This document shows positions 3,935 through 5,091 of a stretch of DNA of 5,091 bases, piece after piece. Made by a program: the position numbers and the translations under genes. This stretch comes from an uncultured Clostridia bacterium (GTDB lineage Bacteria; Bacillota; Clostridia; Oscillospirales; Acutalibacteraceae): positions 1 through 5,091 of the forward strand of contig CALWMQ010000186.1 of the NCBI GenBank assembly GCA_944382025.1, read 5' to 3'. A model generated the notes under the pieces. It was not told the origin of the DNA and did not search any database. It worked only from the letters and a program-made list of their open reading frames with translations. Position 1 is the first letter of the stretch. Each line of letters opens with the position of its first letter.

Positions 3935-5091
3935 TTAAAGCTTGGCCGGATCGGCAATGTACCCCGCCACCGCCGAGGCCGCCGCTACATAGGGGCTTGC
4001 CAGATATACCTCGCTGTCCACATGTCCCATGCGGCCTACAAAATTCCGGTTGGTGGTGGACACTGCCCGTTCCCCGGCCGCCAGGATGCCCATGTGGCCG
4101 CCTAAACAGGGGCCGCATGTGGGGGTGGATACTACAGCGCCCGCATCGATAAAGATATCAAACAGGCCTTCGTGCATGCTCTGTTTCCAGATCTCCTGGG
4201 TAGCGGGAATAATGATGCAGCGCACCCCATCGGCTACCTTGCGGCCTTTCAGTACCTGGGCGGCAGCCCGCATATCCTCCATGCGGCCGTAGGTGCAGGA
4301 TCCGATACCCACCTGATGGATTATCACCGGCTCCCCGTCGTCCGCCGCGGCGCATTCGTCAATAGTCTTGGTGTTTTCCGGCAGATGGGGGAAAGATACG
4401 GTCGGCCTGAGGGTGGACAGGTCAATGGTTACCGTCTCGTCATAGTCCGCATCCGGATCAGCCTCGAATACTACCGGTTCCCGCTGGAAACGGTCTTTCA
4501 CATACGCCATCGTGGTAGCGTCTACTGGGAAGATGCCGTTTTTGGCCCCGGCCTCGATGGCCATATTGGCAATGCACAGCCGGTCATCCATGGACAGGGC
4601 CTCTACCCCGTCTCCGGTGAATTCCAGGGAACGGTACAGAGCGCCGTCCACTCCAATCTTGCCTATCAGATGGAGGATGACATCCTTGCCGGACACATAG
4701 GGAGACAGTCGGCCGGTCAGTTCCACCCGGATGGCGGAGGGGACTTTAAACCAGGCAGTACCGGTGGCGATGCCGGCCGCCAGGTCGGTGGATCCCACGC
4801 CGGTAGAGAAAGCGCCCAGAGCCCCATAGGTACAAGTATGGCTGTCGGCACCAATGACACAATCGCCGGGGCCCACCAGTCCCTGCTCCGGCAGCAGGGC
4901 GTGTTCGATGCCCATGCGGCCCACGTCAAAAAAGTTCACCACGTCATATTTTTGGGCAAATCCCCAGGACTTCTTCACCTGCTCAGCGGCTTTGATATCC
5001 TTGTTAGGGGTAAAGTGATCCATCACCAGGGCTACCCGGCTTTTGTCGAACACCCGGCAGGCTCCACAACGCTCAAACTCGTTGATTGCCA
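3935..5091 (-). CDS. leuC: 3-isopropylmalate dehydratase large subunit, 5' end outside window
   Basis: This is the catalytic 4Fe-4S subunit of isopropylmalate isomerase, partner of LeuD. The frame runs off the right edge: upstream of the first GTG it continues as AINEFERCGACRVFDK, family sequence, so about 35 N-terminal residues of an expected 420 are missing. 384 complete residues are visible. Clear motifs, numbered from the first full codon, are DHFTPNKDIK (24-33), GADSHTCTYGALGAFSTGVGS (starts 80), GSCTYGR (263-269) and CGPCLGGHMG (325-334). The cluster cysteines are 265, 325 and 328, all present. The usual GSCTNGR has Tyr in place of Asn at 267. RNFVGRMGH (348-356) and the YLASPYVAAASAVAG tail (starts 362) are normal. 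The short HacA/LeuC type is shared with homoaconitase and 2,3-dimethylmalate dehydratase, so leucine synthesis is likely but not proven; leuA and leuB are not visible. Stop is TAA at 3935-3937. Confidence 0.93.
   Translation of the reverse strand, partial: AINEFERCGACRVFDKSRVALVMDHFTPNKDIKAAEQVKKSWGFAQKYDVVNFFDVGRMGIEHALLPEQGLVGPGDCVIGADSHTCTYGALGAFSTGVGSTDLAAGIATGTAWFKVPSAIRVELTGRLSPYVSGKDVILHLIGKIGVDGALYRSLEFTGDGVEALSMDDRLCIANMAIEAGAKNGIFPVDATTMAYVKDRFQREPVVFEADPDADYDETVTIDLSTLRPTVSFPHLPENTKTIDECAAADDGEPVIIHQVGIGSCTYGRMEDMRAAAQVLKGRKVADGVRCIIIPATQEIWKQSMHEGLFDIFIDAGAVVSTPTCGPCLGGHMGILAAGERAVSTTNRNFVGRMGHVDSEVYLASPYVAAASAVAGYIADPAKL

Noticed and set aside
3793..3957. Upstream ATG giving a 55-residue N-terminal extension of LeuD
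   Set aside because: The extension overlaps leuC, does not look like LeuD sequence, and the ATG at 3792 has a better ribosome site and the family-typical start.
1..5091. CRISPR array, insertion sequence ends or phage-defence genes
   Set aside because: I saw no regularly spaced repeats, no transposase motif and no recognisable defence gene in any frame.

Overview
The window reads as a bacterial chromosome, most likely a Firmicute (Bacillota, probably Clostridia-related). Supporting signs are a phi-LC3-type phage holin, a YwlG/UPF0340 gene, purine-rich AGGAGG-like ribosome binding sites, hairpin-plus-T-tract terminators and a leuCD pair of the roughly 420/162-residue kind. The genus cannot be fixed from this sequence.

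Bases 1 to about 310 are the right-hand end of an integrated prophage. They hold the 3' part of a holin gene, its rho-independent terminator, a pair of 9-bp direct repeats one helical turn apart, and an attachment site. That site is the 3' half of a tRNA-Pro(GGG), running from the anticodon stem-loop through the T arm, acceptor strand and CCA, with no D arm or 5' acceptor. The hairpin terminator that belonged to the tRNA follows at once. The intact reconstituted tRNA should lie at the other end of the prophage, left of this window.

From about 385 onward the DNA is host chromosome and every convincing gene is on the minus strand. In transcriptional order from the right edge they are: leuC (5' end cut by the window), leuD (142-nt gap), a 320-nt spacer without a gene, a UPF0340/YwlG-family gene, then about 700 nt without a convincing gene. 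That stretch holds a likely terminator, a doubtful small ORF, what may be decayed coding sequence, and a promoter candidate. A two-gene unit follows: a metal-dependent cyclase/kynurenine formamidase-family hydrolase and, 18 nt later, a small three-helix membrane protein with a zinc-ribbon loop. It closes with a strong terminator.

LeuC and LeuD together form isopropylmalate isomerase (leucine biosynthesis) or a close relative such as homoaconitase or dimethylmalate dehydratase. leuB does not follow leuD here. The cyclase-family gene has no visible pathway partner. I see no new multi-gene system. The most informative features are the prophage/tRNA junction, a Tyr in place of the usual Asn next to a cluster cysteine of LeuC, and the gene-poor 1718-2422 stretch.
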